A stretch of 44,581 nt of DNA from a virus. The stretch spans positions 1 through 44,581 of IMG/VR virus record IMGVR_UViG_3300031963_011114; one strand, written 5' to 3'. A program made the position numbers and the translations under genes. Under the pieces are notes generated by a model. That model was not told where the DNA came from. It saw nothing but the letters and a program-made list of their open reading frames with translations, and ran no database searches. This document shows positions 24,459-33,475 of the stretch, in pieces; the first letter of the stretch is position 1, and every line of letters begins with the position of its first letter.

Positions 24459-25498
24459 GTTCACGTATTCTTTTTTTCGATATTCCCGAATCAACTATAA
24501 ACAAAAACCGTGAGTTTTGCATTGAATATAAGAATATTTATATTTTGCACCCGAGAGGTGAGGACTGTAATTTAGAAGTATTTCATAATCACAAGAAAGT
24601 AATAGGTGGCATCGACAAACATACACAAATGATTGGTGATCATAGATTACTATATGACAACAATATTGTTAATAGTAATGAATCCTATGACGTGTTAGTT
24701 GATGAACCGTCGTTTTTATTACAAGATCCTGCTGGACTAAATTATATTCATTTTTTCTTTTGTTTTTTTGGTAAATGTCATTATTACGATGAATTGATAA
24801 AACAGACGAATATTAAATTATACATTCCCGCTGAGTTATATCATAATACAGGCCGCGCAACTTTTATAAAAGAGTGGATGCAATTGTATTATCCAAATAT
24901 TAATATTTATGTTATCGACCATGATAAACGATATAAATTTAAAAATTTAATAGTACCAAATTCATTTTATAATTTTCCACAACCATTTGGATATAATATT
25001 ATTTATAAAATGATGAGAAAGGTTATAGATAATATTCCAATTAATGAAAATTATTTAAATAAATCTGTGTATATTTCAAGACAGGATACTATTAAACGTG
25101 GATGGTATCATAATAGAATATTAATAAATGAACTTGATCTTATCGATGGCTTTAAACGTAACAATTATGATATTATTGAGTTAATGGATTTTAATATGGC
25201 ACAAAAAATTCAAATTTTTAAATCATATAAAACAATAGTACAACAATCAAGTGCATCCGTGATCGGTATTCTATTTTCAAGTAAGCATACAACACATTAT
25301 TTGATAGAACATCCAAAAATGAATTGGTGGCTTACTCCAAAATGTAAAGAATTTGCTTCATTAAGCAAATCAAATCTCGTAACAATTGAAGATTTCGGAG
25401 AGATTATATCAAGTGAAAAACAAACAGACGATAATAATTATCCTTGGAAAATAAATGAAATTGAATATATGATTGAAAATATAAAAAATACGATATAA
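24455..25498 (+). CDS. Glycosyltransferase family 61-like protein
   Basis: In this 347-residue protein the C-terminal half fits GT61 (DUF563): VYISRQDTIKRGWYHNRILINE (about 199-220) is the I-S-R ... R-x-x-x-N-E block. FKRNNYDIIELMDFNMAQKIQIFKSYKTIVQQSSASVIGILF (about 226-267) is the signature run in which the glycan-transfer loop ends in a Ser/Ala/Gly-rich helix. The N-terminal half is divergent. GT61 includes xylosyl- and arabinosyltransferases; the donor here is unknown. It starts in an ATGA overlap with the three-domain activator, so sugar activation and transfer are translationally linked. It has no membrane helix. Confidence 0.7.
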   Translation: MSSRILFFDIPESTINKNREFCIEYKNIYILHPRGEDCNLEVFHNHKKVIGGIDKHTQMIGDHRLLYDNNIVNSNESYDVLVDEPSFLLQDPAGLNYIHFFFCFFGKCHYYDELIKQTNIKLYIPAELYHNTGRATFIKEWMQLYYPNINIYVIDHDKRYKFKNLIVPNSFYNFPQPFGYNIIYKMMRKVIDNIPINENYLNKSVYISRQDTIKRGWYHNRILINELDLIDGFKRNNYDIIELMDFNMAQKIQIFKSYKTIVQQSSASVIGILFSSKHTTHYLIEHPKMNWWLTPKCKEFASLSKSNLVTIEDFGEIISSEKQTDDNNYPWKINEIEYMIENIKNTI

Positions 25499-25507
25499 AT
25501 TTATAGA

Positions 25508-25536
25508 TTGACATATTGAATCTAACGTATTATATT
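25508..25536 (+). promoter_or_regulatory. Promoter of the dideoxy-sugar operon, possibly leaderless
   Basis: TTGACA (25508-25513), 17-base spacer, TATATT (25531-25536), then 6 bases to ATG 25543. This is the best-scoring sigma70-type promoter inside the plus-strand glycan block. It would let the sugar genes from 25543 onward be expressed independently. Transcription would start at or next to the ATG. Confidence 0.65.
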
Positions 25537-25542
25537 ATGGAA

Positions 25543-26853
25543 ATGATAGAAATTTTAAATAAAATTAAAGAATATATTAATGAAAAACACGCATCTAAAA
25601 AATGGGAAGCTGGTAAAGATTGGGTGCAATATGCAGGACCATTTTTCGACGAGAAAGAATATATTGCTGCAATTAATTCATTGTTGAATGAATGGTTAGT
25701 ATTAGGGCAAGATGCAATCACATTTGAAAATAAATTTCCATTATTAGTAGGTAAAGAATATGGAATATTAACAAATAGTGGAAGTAGTTCTAATTTATTG
25801 ATGATGTTAGCAATGACATCAAAAAGATTATACAATTTACCAAAAGGAACAAAAGTAATTACCCCAATTGCTGGGTTTCCTACAACATTAAATCCAATTT
25901 TTCAAGTTGGATTCGAACCTTTATTTGTTGATATTGACTTGGACACATTAAATTTAAATCTTGATCAAGTAGAAGAACAAGCAAAAAAAGGCGCAAAAGT
26001 TATAACATTTGCACACGTTTTAGGTAATCCGCCGAACATGAATCGATTGATGGAAATCATAAAACAATATAATTTAATTTTGTTAGAGGATTGTTGCGAT
26101 GCACTTGGATCAACATATAATAACAAGCCACTTGGCAGTTTCGGTGAGTTAGCTAGTTGTAGTTTTTATCCAGCGCATCACATGACGATGGGTGAAGGTG
26201 GATTTGTAGCATGTAATACAAAAATACAAGAAATAGTTACACGTAGTTTTCGTGAATGGGGTCGCGGATGTTATTGTGTGGGCTTAAAAGCAAATAAACT
26301 AAAAAACGGAAGCTGTGGAAATCGATTTAGTAATTGGCTACCAGAATTACCAGATGAAATATTTGATCACAAATATGTGTATGACGAAATTGGATATAAT
26401 TTAAAGCCAATTGAATTACAAGCATCAATTGGTTTAGAACAAATTAAAAAGCTGCCGGAAATACATGCTAGACGTAAATCAAACTTTAAACAATTGTTTG
26501 ATATATTCAAACCATACGAAGAGTTTTTCATTCTACCAAAAGCAACAGAACATGCAGATCCTAGTTGGTTTGCATTTCCATTGACAATTAAAAACAATAA
26601 TAATTTTAAAAGAAAAGATATTATTAATTATTTGGAAGATAACAAAATTCAAACCCGCCCATATTTTGCGGGTAATATTATGCTACAACCAGCTTATTCT
26701 GGAATTATGGATAAACAGGATGTTATTAACAAATATCCTAATGCTAGAAAAGTCACGACGGATAGTTTCTTTTTAGGAACAAGTCCAGTAATATCGTCTG
26801 AACAAATTATGTATATTCAAACGATTATTGAAAAATTTTTTAAAACAATATAA
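25543..26853 (+). CDS. rfbH: NDP-4-keto-6-deoxyhexose 3-dehydratase (RfbH/E1 type, PLP and Fe-S)
   Basis: The protein belongs to the DegT/DnrJ/EryC1/StrS fold but is a dehydratase, not an aminotransferase. In FYPAHHMTMGEGG (about 208-220) the PLP-binding Lys is replaced by His, as in RfbH (E1) and ColD. C243, C245 and C258 with C184 or C185 match the extra cysteines that hold the 2Fe-2S cluster of E1. The segment from DHKYVYDEIGYNLK to LEQIKKLPE is also characteristic of E1. E1 removes the C3 hydroxyl of CDP-4-keto-6-deoxyglucose on the way to 3,6-dideoxyhexoses. A partner reductase (E3) is not seen and may come from the host. ATG 25543 is preferred to ATG 25537 because of the promoter; the difference is two residues. 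Confidence 0.88.
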   Translation: MIEILNKIKEYINEKHASKKWEAGKDWVQYAGPFFDEKEYIAAINSLLNEWLVLGQDAITFENKFPLLVGKEYGILTNSGSSSNLLMMLAMTSKRLYNLPKGTKVITPIAGFPTTLNPIFQVGFEPLFVDIDLDTLNLNLDQVEEQAKKGAKVITFAHVLGNPPNMNRLMEIIKQYNLILLEDCCDALGSTYNNKPLGSFGELASCSFYPAHHMTMGEGGFVACNTKIQEIVTRSFREWGRGCYCVGLKANKLKNGSCGNRFSNWLPELPDEIFDHKYVYDEIGYNLKPIELQASIGLEQIKKLPEIHARRKSNFKQLFDIFKPYEEFFILPKATEHADPSWFAFPLTIKNNNNFKRKDIINYLEDNKIQTRPYFAGNIMLQPAYSGIMDKQDVINKYPNARKVTTDSFFLGTSPVISSEQIMYIQTIIEKFFKTI

Positions 26854-26854
26854 T

Positions 26855-27814
26855 ATGTCTAAAATAGTTTATATAACAGGATGTTTAGGATTTATCGGTT
26901 CATATGTAACCCGTGCATGTTTAAATAAAGGATGGTATGTAAAAGGAATTGATAAAATTACATATGCAGCTGATCCAAATTTAATTAAAGAATTCGAATC
27001 AACAGACCGTTTTCATTTTGAAAAACAAGATATCTGTAATATAGATCGTCTAATTGACTGTGATTATTTTATTAATGTTGCCGCAGAAACGCACGTTGAT
27101 AATTCAATACGTAAAAGCGACGATTTCATTCATTCAAATATTGATGGAGTATATAATATTCTCGAATTGTTAAAGCACTATAAAAGTACTGGTCATATTA
27201 CTCCTACATTAATTCAATTCAGCACAGATGAAGTATATGGAGATATTGTTGATGGAGAACATATTGAAACAGATATTTTAAAACCGAGCAATCCATATAG
27301 TGCTACAAAAGCAGCGGCTGACCAATTAATAATAGCATGGGCACGAACATATGGAATTCCATATGTTATTGTAAGACCTACGAATAATTATGGTATCGGT
27401 CAATATGTTGAAAAATTGATTCCGAAGACATGTAAGTTTTTAAAGCTTAATAGAAAAATTCCTTTGCATAATAATGGAACACCAATTCGTAATTGGTTAC
27501 ATGCAAAAGATACAGCAGACGGTATTATTACAATCATAGACGCTGGTGTAAAAAATGAAATTTATAATATTGCTGGTGGATTTGAACAATCTAATATAAT
27601 AACGGTTGAAAAAATTATAACTGCGTATTTTCAAGAATTTCAACCTAATTATAAAGAGGAATACATCGATTTTTGTTTTCATCGCGCAGGTCAGGATGTA
27701 AGATACGCGTTAAATGATTTTAAATTACGTAATTTAGGATGGACACCAAAATGTAATTTTGATGTAGAAATAAAAGATATTGTATCTTATTATAGAAATA
27801 ATTTTATTTGGTAA
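26855..27814 (+). CDS. NDP-glucose 4,6-dehydratase (RmlB-like SDR)
   Basis: The 319-residue extended SDR has ITGCLGFIGS (7-16, NAD-binding Gly motif), NVAAETHVDNSI (74-85), STDEVYG (123-129, with the T-D-E active-site triad characteristic of 4,6-dehydratases) and YSATK (148-152, Tyr/Lys pair). IRNWLHAKDTADGI comes later. It should convert an NDP-glucose to the 4-keto-6-deoxy form that the 3-dehydratase just upstream would use. The motifs fit dTDP-glucose dehydratase better than the CDP-glucose enzyme (RfbG), so the nucleotide of the pathway is uncertain. It starts at a TAATATG junction without a Shine-Dalgarno site. Confidence 0.85.
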   Translation: MSKIVYITGCLGFIGSYVTRACLNKGWYVKGIDKITYAADPNLIKEFESTDRFHFEKQDICNIDRLIDCDYFINVAAETHVDNSIRKSDDFIHSNIDGVYNILELLKHYKSTGHITPTLIQFSTDEVYGDIVDGEHIETDILKPSNPYSATKAAADQLIIAWARTYGIPYVIVRPTNNYGIGQYVEKLIPKTCKFLKLNRKIPLHNNGTPIRNWLHAKDTADGIITIIDAGVKNEIYNIAGGFEQSNIITVEKIITAYFQEFQPNYKEEYIDFCFHRAGQDVRYALNDFKLRNLGWTPKCNFDVEIKDIVSYYRNNFIW

Positions 27815-27823
27815 TTATAATTT

Positions 27824-28840
27824 ATGAGAGTATCAGACTATATAGCACAACGTTTGGCAAAAATTGGAATTAAATACGTATATGGATTAATGGGTGGTGG
27901 AGCAGCAGGGCTTAATGACGGATTTATTAAAGAAAAACAAATAAGTTATATTTGTTTTCATAATGAACAAGGAGCAGGACATGCTGCCGTTGGTGAGAGT
28001 AAAGTAACAAACAAATTATCAGTAGTTAATCCTACAACCGGATGTGGTGGAACCAATTGTATTACATCATTGTTGGATGCATGGCAAGATAGCTTACCCG
28101 TTTTATTTTTATCTGGAAATGTTAAAAAAACACAAACTAGTTTATTTATTAACAGAGAAAAAAACGTATCTATTAGAAAATATGGAATTCAAGAACATAA
28201 TATCATTGATACAGTCAAGTCATTGACAAAATATGCAATAATGGTTGAAAATGCAACTGATGTTCCATACGAATTAGATAAAGCTATTCATATCGCTTTA
28301 TCGGGACGTATGGGACCAGTGTGGTTAGATATACCGAGCGATATTCAACACGCGGAAATTGACATAACACAATGCAAATCATTTATACCAGAGTCAACAT
28401 TGAACAACTCGTCAATTACCATAAAAAATTTACTTCCAATAATTGAATCGTATGATCGTCCACTTATTTTAGCAGGATATGGTATAACATTAAGCAATTC
28501 TAAACAATTATTTAAACGTTTCGTAGAAAAGCATCAAATTCCTACAGTTACTTCATATTTGGGAATTGATATTTTAGGTCATAGACATCCATTACATTTA
28601 GGAACAATCGGTATTAAAGGCAGCCGAGCAGGTAATTTTGCAATACAAAATTGTAATTTATTGCTTATTTTAGGATGCTCTCTTAATTGCTCTCACACTG
28701 GATATGATGAAAAATTATTTTCCCCACATTCATATAAAATCATGGTCGATATTGATGATAACGAACACAGAAAGAACACAATAAAAATTGATAAGTATAT
28801 TAATGCCGATTTAAATTATTTTTTAAACTATGACAAATAA
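27824..28840 (+). CDS. Split ThDP-dependent enzyme, Pyr and central domains
   Basis: The 338-residue protein corresponds to the first two of three domains of acetolactate synthase-like enzymes. The Pyr domain has GIKYVYGLMGGGA and the cofactor-activating Glu as E48 in CFHNEQGAGHAA. NPTTGCGGTNCITSLLDAWQDSLPVLFLSG matches the family's G-P-G-x-x-N region, and ISGQ-like residues follow. The central domain runs from about 190 (RPLILAGYGI) to 335 (LLLILGCSL, then VDIDDNE). The PP domain is in the next gene, which overlaps it by 11 bases in the +1 frame. In sugar clusters such enzymes (YerE type) add a two-carbon unit from pyruvate to a ketosugar. FAD use cannot be judged. Confidence 0.82.
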   Translation: MRVSDYIAQRLAKIGIKYVYGLMGGGAAGLNDGFIKEKQISYICFHNEQGAGHAAVGESKVTNKLSVVNPTTGCGGTNCITSLLDAWQDSLPVLFLSGNVKKTQTSLFINREKNVSIRKYGIQEHNIIDTVKSLTKYAIMVENATDVPYELDKAIHIALSGRMGPVWLDIPSDIQHAEIDITQCKSFIPESTLNNSSITIKNLLPIIESYDRPLILAGYGITLSNSKQLFKRFVEKHQIPTVTSYLGIDILGHRHPLHLGTIGIKGSRAGNFAIQNCNLLLILGCSLNCSHTGYDEKLFSPHSYKIMVDIDDNEHRKNTIKIDKYINADLNYFLNYDK

Positions 28841-29585
28841 AGAAAAATGGATAGAAAAATGTAAATATTGGAAAAATAAATGGCCTATTTACGAAGAATC
28901 TTATAAAGACGATACAAATGGTATAAATTTGTATACCTTTATTGAAACATTAAATGATGTCATGTCGGCGTCTGATACAATTGTGTCCGATGCGGGAAGT
29001 GCAATTTATGTGCCTAGTCAAAATTTAAAAATGATTGATAATCAGATATTTGTATTATCTGGCGCACAGGCAGATATGGGATTTGCATTACCAGCATCTA
29101 TCGGAGTAAAGTTAGCAGATCCTACAAAAAACGTTGTAGTGATTACTGGAGATGGAAGTTTCAATACCAATATACAAGAATTAGCCACAATTAAATATTT
29201 AAATTTGCCGATCAAAATATTTGTCTGGAATAATAGCGGTTATTTAAGCATCAAAAACACACAGAAAAAGTTTTATGAAGGGCGTGTATATGGTACTGAT
29301 AGCAATCACGGATTATGGTTTCCTGAATTAAAAAATGTTGCAGAAACATATGAAATGGAGTATAGTAAAATTACTTCAAATCAAGAATTGAAAAAAAATT
29401 TAAAAAATATCTTAAATAAAAAAACAGGCATTATATGCGAGGTAATATGTAAAGAAGAGCAAGAAATTGTGCCTACATTAATGCTTAAGAAAGATAAAAA
29501 TACAGGACAATCAATACAATGTGGATTGGACGATATGTATCCGTTTTTGTCAGATGAAGAACTAAAAGCTGAAAAATATTTATGA
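28830..29585 (+). CDS. Split ThDP-dependent enzyme, PP domain
   Basis: The 251-residue protein is the pyrophosphate-binding domain missing from the previous gene. GFALPASIGVKLADP (84-98) leads to ITGDGSFN (105-112), and NNSGY (134-138) closes the Mg/ThDP motif GDG-x24-NN. An N-terminal stretch of about 40 residues forms a linker that may dock on the partner. Together the two chains total 589 residues, the usual size of a one-chain enzyme, and the cut falls cleanly between domains. Start codon ATG 28830 lies inside the end of the first gene, indicating coupled translation. Natural two-chain ThDP enzymes exist, for example sulfopyruvate decarboxylase. Confidence 0.85.
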   Translation: MTNKEKWIEKCKYWKNKWPIYEESYKDDTNGINLYTFIETLNDVMSASDTIVSDAGSAIYVPSQNLKMIDNQIFVLSGAQADMGFALPASIGVKLADPTKNVVVITGDGSFNTNIQELATIKYLNLPIKIFVWNNSGYLSIKNTQKKFYEGRVYGTDSNHGLWFPELKNVAETYEMEYSKITSNQELKKNLKNILNKKTGIICEVICKEEQEIVPTLMLKKDKNTGQSIQCGLDDMYPFLSDEELKAEKYL

Positions 29586-30511
29586 AAAAATCAATTATTA
29601 ATTTTAACAAAATGAAACAAGCAGGTGAACCTATTACATGGGTTACTGCCTATAGCTATCCATTTGCAAATGCAGTTGAAAATGCTGGTATCGAAATGAT
29701 ATTGGTTGGAGACTCTGGTGGAATGGTAGAATTGGGTTATCAAACAACTAATCCAGTAACTATGGATGAAATGATTAGTTTTGCTAAAGCAGTTCGTCGC
29801 GGTGCTCCAAATACATTTATTGTCGGAGACATGCCACAGGGAGCATATGAAATTTCAAAAGAAGAAGCTGTAAAAAATGCGATCCGATTTGCAAAAGAAG
29901 CCACATGTGATGCAATCAAATTGGAAGGCGGAAAACGTGTTGCTGATAAAATTAAAGCAATTGTTGATGCAGGAATTCTTGTTATCGGACATTTAGGATT
30001 AACTCCTCAAAGTACAGTGTCGTTTGGAGGATACCGAGTTCAAGGAAAAACAGTGGAAAGCTTTGAAGAAATGATGGAAGATAGTATAGAAATTGAAAAA
30101 GCTGGATGTTCTATGTTATTATTAGAAGCTGTTCCAGATGCAGTTGCACAACAAATTGCTAAAAAGTTAAAAATTCCAGTTATGGGAATTGGTGCTGGTA
30201 AAAATGTAGATGGTCAATTAATTATTATGCATGATTTGGCCGGATTCTATCCAAATTTTAGACCATGGTTTGCAAAATGCTATATACCAGAAGCATTAAA
30301 TACTTTACAAACAGAATTAGCAACTCAACAAAATGTCAAGAAATATGGAATCGATACACGCAATGATGGTGTATTGCGACTAATGCAAATTGCCTTGAAA
30401 AATTACTATAACGAGGTAAAGGGAAAAGTATATCCATCCGAAGAATATATTTATCCTATTAAACTAGAAGAATTAGCATCGATAAAAAAATCACTTTATT
30501 GGACTGAATGA
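29582..30511 (+). CDS. panB: PanB-like ketopantoate hydroxymethyltransferase
   Basis: The 309-residue protein aligns over its whole TIM barrel with PanB, which transfers a hydroxymethyl group from methylene-tetrahydrofolate to a 2-keto acid. VTAYSYPFANAVENAG (21-36), VGDSGGM with metal Asp D44, GDMP with D83, KLEGG with K113 and E115, GHLGLTPQS with H137, and LEAVP with the catalytic E182 are all kept. A C-terminal extension of about 40 residues is extra. Canonical PanB serves pantothenate and CoA synthesis. Here it sits between a ThDP enzyme and an SDR in a sugar operon with ATGA overlaps on both sides, so a role in building a branched sugar or acyl group is as likely. Catalysis of some aldol-type transfer seems safe. 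Confidence 0.88.
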   Translation: MKKSIINFNKMKQAGEPITWVTAYSYPFANAVENAGIEMILVGDSGGMVELGYQTTNPVTMDEMISFAKAVRRGAPNTFIVGDMPQGAYEISKEEAVKNAIRFAKEATCDAIKLEGGKRVADKIKAIVDAGILVIGHLGLTPQSTVSFGGYRVQGKTVESFEEMMEDSIEIEKAGCSMLLLEAVPDAVAQQIAKKLKIPVMGIGAGKNVDGQLIIMHDLAGFYPNFRPWFAKCYIPEALNTLQTELATQQNVKKYGIDTRNDGVLRLMQIALKNYYNEVKGKVYPSEEYIYPIKLEELASIKKSLYWTE

Positions 30512-31335
30512 ATGTTTTAATAACAGGAGCTAACGGATTTGTTGGATCGAATATAATAAATATGCTATCCAACAAATTTTGTTTTTTTAGAGGAACTAGA
30601 CAAACAATTGATTTGTATTCAATTTCTAGTATTGAAAAATATCTAAATGAAAATAAAATTGACAGTATAATTCATTGTGCAATAGAAGGAGGCAATCGAA
30701 CAGCAGTCGATCCCGCCTCAGTGTTTTATAACAATTTATTGATGTATGAAAATCTTATTCATTTTAGATATAGGGTAAAACATTTTATTAATATTGCATC
30801 GGGTGCTGAATTTGATCGCCGCAATGATATTAATCAATATAATGAAGAGCAACTGTTTAGTAATGTGCCGACTGACTTTTATGGACTTTCAAAAAACATT
30901 ATAGCAAAAAGCGTACTTCAAAATAATGGAACAAATTTAAGATTATTTGGCTGTTTTAATTATAATGAACTTCAATCAAGATTCATAAAAAATAACATCA
31001 ATGCATATATTAATAATACGGAAATGATTATCCATAAAGATAGATATATGGATTTTATTTACACAGACGATTTATCAAAAATCGTCGAATTTATATTAAA
31101 TCAGTCAATTTATACAAATGACATTAATATGGTATATGAAAATAAATACAAATTATCTGAATTAGCAACTTATATTAATAACTTGTCAGGTAAAAAAATT
31201 AAAATTAATGTGTTGAATACAGGCATGGATTTATCTTATACAGGCGACGGAACAAAACTAAAATCTTTAAATTTGCAATTGACTGGGTTATTTAATGGAA
31301 TAAATAATTGTTATACAAAATTATATGAATATTAA
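30508..31335 (+). CDS. NAD(P)-dependent sugar epimerase/reductase (extended SDR)
   Basis: The 275-residue SDR begins MNVLITGANGFVGSN (the GxxGxxG NAD(P) motif at 7-13), has the strand IIHCAIEGGNR near 54-64, NIASGAEFD near 94 and the catalytic YGLSK (Y-x3-K) near 126. It resembles GDP-fucose synthase and RmlD-type 4-ketoreductases more than 4-epimerases. In this operon it is the natural candidate to reduce the keto group left after the 3-dehydratase and ThDP steps, comparable to YerF in yersiniose synthesis. The start is in an ATGA overlap with PanB; the end overlaps the next gene by 11 bases. Confidence 0.8.
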   Translation: MNVLITGANGFVGSNIINMLSNKFCFFRGTRQTIDLYSISSIEKYLNENKIDSIIHCAIEGGNRTAVDPASVFYNNLLMYENLIHFRYRVKHFINIASGAEFDRRNDINQYNEEQLFSNVPTDFYGLSKNIIAKSVLQNNGTNLRLFGCFNYNELQSRFIKNNINAYINNTEMIIHKDRYMDFIYTDDLSKIVEFILNQSIYTNDINMVYENKYKLSELATYINNLSGKKIKINVLNTGMDLSYTGDGTKLKSLNLQLTGLFNGINNCYTKLYEY

Positions 31336-32269
31336 AATTATTACACATTTCATGCCTTGGGAAATTGATCATGCTCTATTACTTGCTGATAAATTAAAAA
31401 AAAGCCTCTATTACATAGAAAATACAGACCATATTTACATAGATATGGTATTAAATTTGTCTTCTAGTATTATAGACTGGGACAGTTCAATATTAAAAAA
31501 AGATTTTTTTATAGAAAAATACAATGTAATCATTGAAATGTTAAAAACTAAAACAACAATTAGATCTAAAATTTATGATGGGAATGCTGTATATGGCCAT
31601 CTTGATTTACAAAAAGAAGCCATTGAATCTCATATAGACGCATACGTTTATATTTGTCCAGATATTAGTTTTCATGAACATTTGATTTTTTATTTGATAG
31701 CTGCTGCAAAAACAATTACTGATGATTATTATTTGATTACTCCACAGATATTTAAATGCTGGGATAATAGCTGGGATGAATTAGTACATCCGGCGTTTTT
31801 AAATACAATACCAACATCCAAATGTATAGATATTGACATACACGAAATAGAACATCAGTTTGTAAATTTAACGGCAGAACCTGCAATCAGAAAATTAAAT
31901 AATTTTAAATTTGCAGGATGGTTTGATTTATATAACAAAAATTTTATTGAAAAGTTTGTGCCTATTTTGGATGAATGGCATGGATACGGACCATGGGATT
32001 TATACTCATTACATGTATGTCAATATGCAAAAGACAACGGTGTAAATGTATGCGAATATTTATTAGAAAATCAATTGATATGGTTTTACGACACCGGAGT
32101 ATTAAAAAATGACATTGAATACGGTGGATATGGCAAATTAAAAACGTCTTATAAAAAATTTATTAAAACAAAAATAGATGCTAATAAACAACGTGCTGAA
32201 ATTGAAAAGAATATCGGCGAGTATTTAACACGTTGGGTATCTTATGCAAAACAAAATAAAATTTTATGA
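31325..32269 (+). CDS. Putative GT-A-type glycosyltransferase, family not identified
   Basis: The 314-residue protein starts [24 protein letters not shown], a strand-loop-helix opening like GT-A enzymes. Later come [21 protein letters not shown] near 105-125 and [19 protein letters not shown] near 138-156, then [30 protein letters not shown] near 197-226, which resembles the acceptor-side helix of phage and cyanobacterial GT2-like proteins. There is no clean DxD; CPDIS or CWDNSWDE may serve. It is Trp- and Tyr-rich, has no membrane helix and overlaps both neighbours. I infer a glycosyltransferase from context and pattern but cannot exclude another sugar-modifying enzyme. Confidence 0.5.
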   Translation: MNIKIITHFMPWEIDHALLLADKLKKSLYYIENTDHIYIDMVLNLSSSIIDWDSSILKKDFFIEKYNVIIEMLKTKTTIRSKIYDGNAVYGHLDLQKEAIESHIDAYVYICPDISFHEHLIFYLIAAAKTITDDYYLITPQIFKCWDNSWDELVHPAFLNTIPTSKCIDIDIHEIEHQFVNLTAEPAIRKLNNFKFAGWFDLYNKNFIEKFVPILDEWHGYGPWDLYSLHVCQYAKDNGVNVCEYLLENQLIWFYDTGVLKNDIEYGGYGKLKTSYKKFIKTKIDANKQRAEIEKNIGEYLTRWVSYAKQNKIL

Positions 32270-33405
32270 ATACACATCGTATTAGAAGTGTGGGAAAACA
32301 CACATACGGACATCAAAATATTGAAATTTATTATTGGGGAGAAAATACATGGCTTGATATAGGCGATTATTGTTCAATCTCAGGGCATATTTTAGTATAT
32401 TTAGGAGGAAATCATCGAATCGATTGGGCTACTACATATCCATTTGGACATGTAGCTACTGATACATTTAAAAAGTATAACGGACAAGGACATCCGAGTA
32501 CCAAAGGAAATGTAAAGATAGGCAACGATGTTTGGATAGGAACTCATGTAACAATTATGAGTGGAGTTACAATTGGAGATGGCGCATGTATCGCATGTAA
32601 TTCGGTAGTAACTAAAGATGTTCCACCATATACAGTTGTTGGTGGAAATCCTGCCAAACTAATAAAGTACAGATTTGAAAAAGATATAATTGATAAATTA
32701 TTAAAATACAAATGGTGGGAATTGGAAGAAAAATATGTGGATGAAATATCACCATTATTGTGCTCTAATAATTTTAGCTTGCTATTTAAAACTATAGATA
32801 ACATAAAAAACAAAACTATGTATAATTTAGAAAATATAATTAATACGATTTATTCGACTCCATCTGACATCAACGAACATATTCCAACTCTCATAAAATA
32901 CGCATCCGAGTGTAGTCATATTACAGAAATGGGTGTCCGTGCAGTACAATCGACATGGGCATTTTTAGGGTCTGCTCCAAAAAAATTAATCAGTTACGAT
33001 TTACACAATCCTTCAAGATGGGGAGGAAACATTCAAAATGTTTTTGACGTTGCCGCTTATTATAATCTTGATTTTACATTTGTAGAAGCTGATGTACTAA
33101 AAATAGACATTGAACAAACTGATTTGTTGTTTCTTGATACATGGCATACGTATGAACAAGTTAAAAATGAACTTGCATTACATGCAAATAAAGTAAATAA
33201 ATATATTGTTTTTCATGACACGACAACATATGCATTTAGAGACGAACCATTGACATCAGAACACTCAGAAACTCTTTCAAACATATCAGGGCGTGGAATT
33301 TGGCCAGCAATACAAGAATTTTTACAAAATAATAGCGACACATGGGAATTATTAGAAAAATTTGATAATAACAACGGATTAACAATTATTCAGAGAAAAA
33401 AATAA
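32266..33405 (+). CDS. Fusion: left-handed beta-helix O-acyltransferase + SAM methyltransferase
   Basis: Residues 1 to about 185 are a hexapeptide-repeat (LbH) acyltransferase of the CatB/Vat type. [29 protein letters not shown] contains the catalytic His loop (GNH), [49 protein letters not shown] is the coil series and closing P-x-x-V-x-x-G-x-P-A signature, and KWWELEEK follows. Residues from about 186 form a class I methyltransferase: [15 protein letters not shown] (motif I), [27 protein letters not shown] (motif IV with metal-binding His) and [10 protein letters not shown]. One chain would both acylate (probably acetylate, via acyl-CoA) and methylate, perhaps the same terminal sugar. The start overlaps the previous gene as ATGA. 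Confidence 0.85.
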   Translation: MNTHRIRSVGKHTYGHQNIEIYYWGENTWLDIGDYCSISGHILVYLGGNHRIDWATTYPFGHVATDTFKKYNGQGHPSTKGNVKIGNDVWIGTHVTIMSGVTIGDGACIACNSVVTKDVPPYTVVGGNPAKLIKYRFEKDIIDKLLKYKWWELEEKYVDEISPLLCSNNFSLLFKTIDNIKNKTMYNLENIINTIYSTPSDINEHIPTLIKYASECSHITEMGVRAVQSTWAFLGSAPKKLISYDLHNPSRWGGNIQNVFDVAAYYNLDFTFVEADVLKIDIEQTDLLFLDTWHTYEQVKNELALHANKVNKYIVFHDTTTYAFRDEPLTSEHSETLSNISGRGIWPAIQEFLQNNSDTWELLEKFDNNNGLTIIQRKK

Positions 33406-33475
33406 AAAAAAAGTTTCGTTAGTTAAAATGTCTATGTATTCAAGATATTAATTATTCTGATATTTTAAAAAATTT

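Noticed and set aside
25537-25539. ATG 25537 as start of the 3-dehydratase
   Set aside because: It directly follows the -10 box and would lie upstream of the expected transcript start; ATG 25543 costs only two residues. On read-through mRNA either could be used.
28822-28828. TTTAAAC in the right phase for a -1 ribosomal frameshift at the end of the first ThDP gene
   Set aside because: The -1 frame meets a TGA one codon later, while the PP-domain gene is in the +1 frame and has its own ATG. The motif cannot fuse the two chains.
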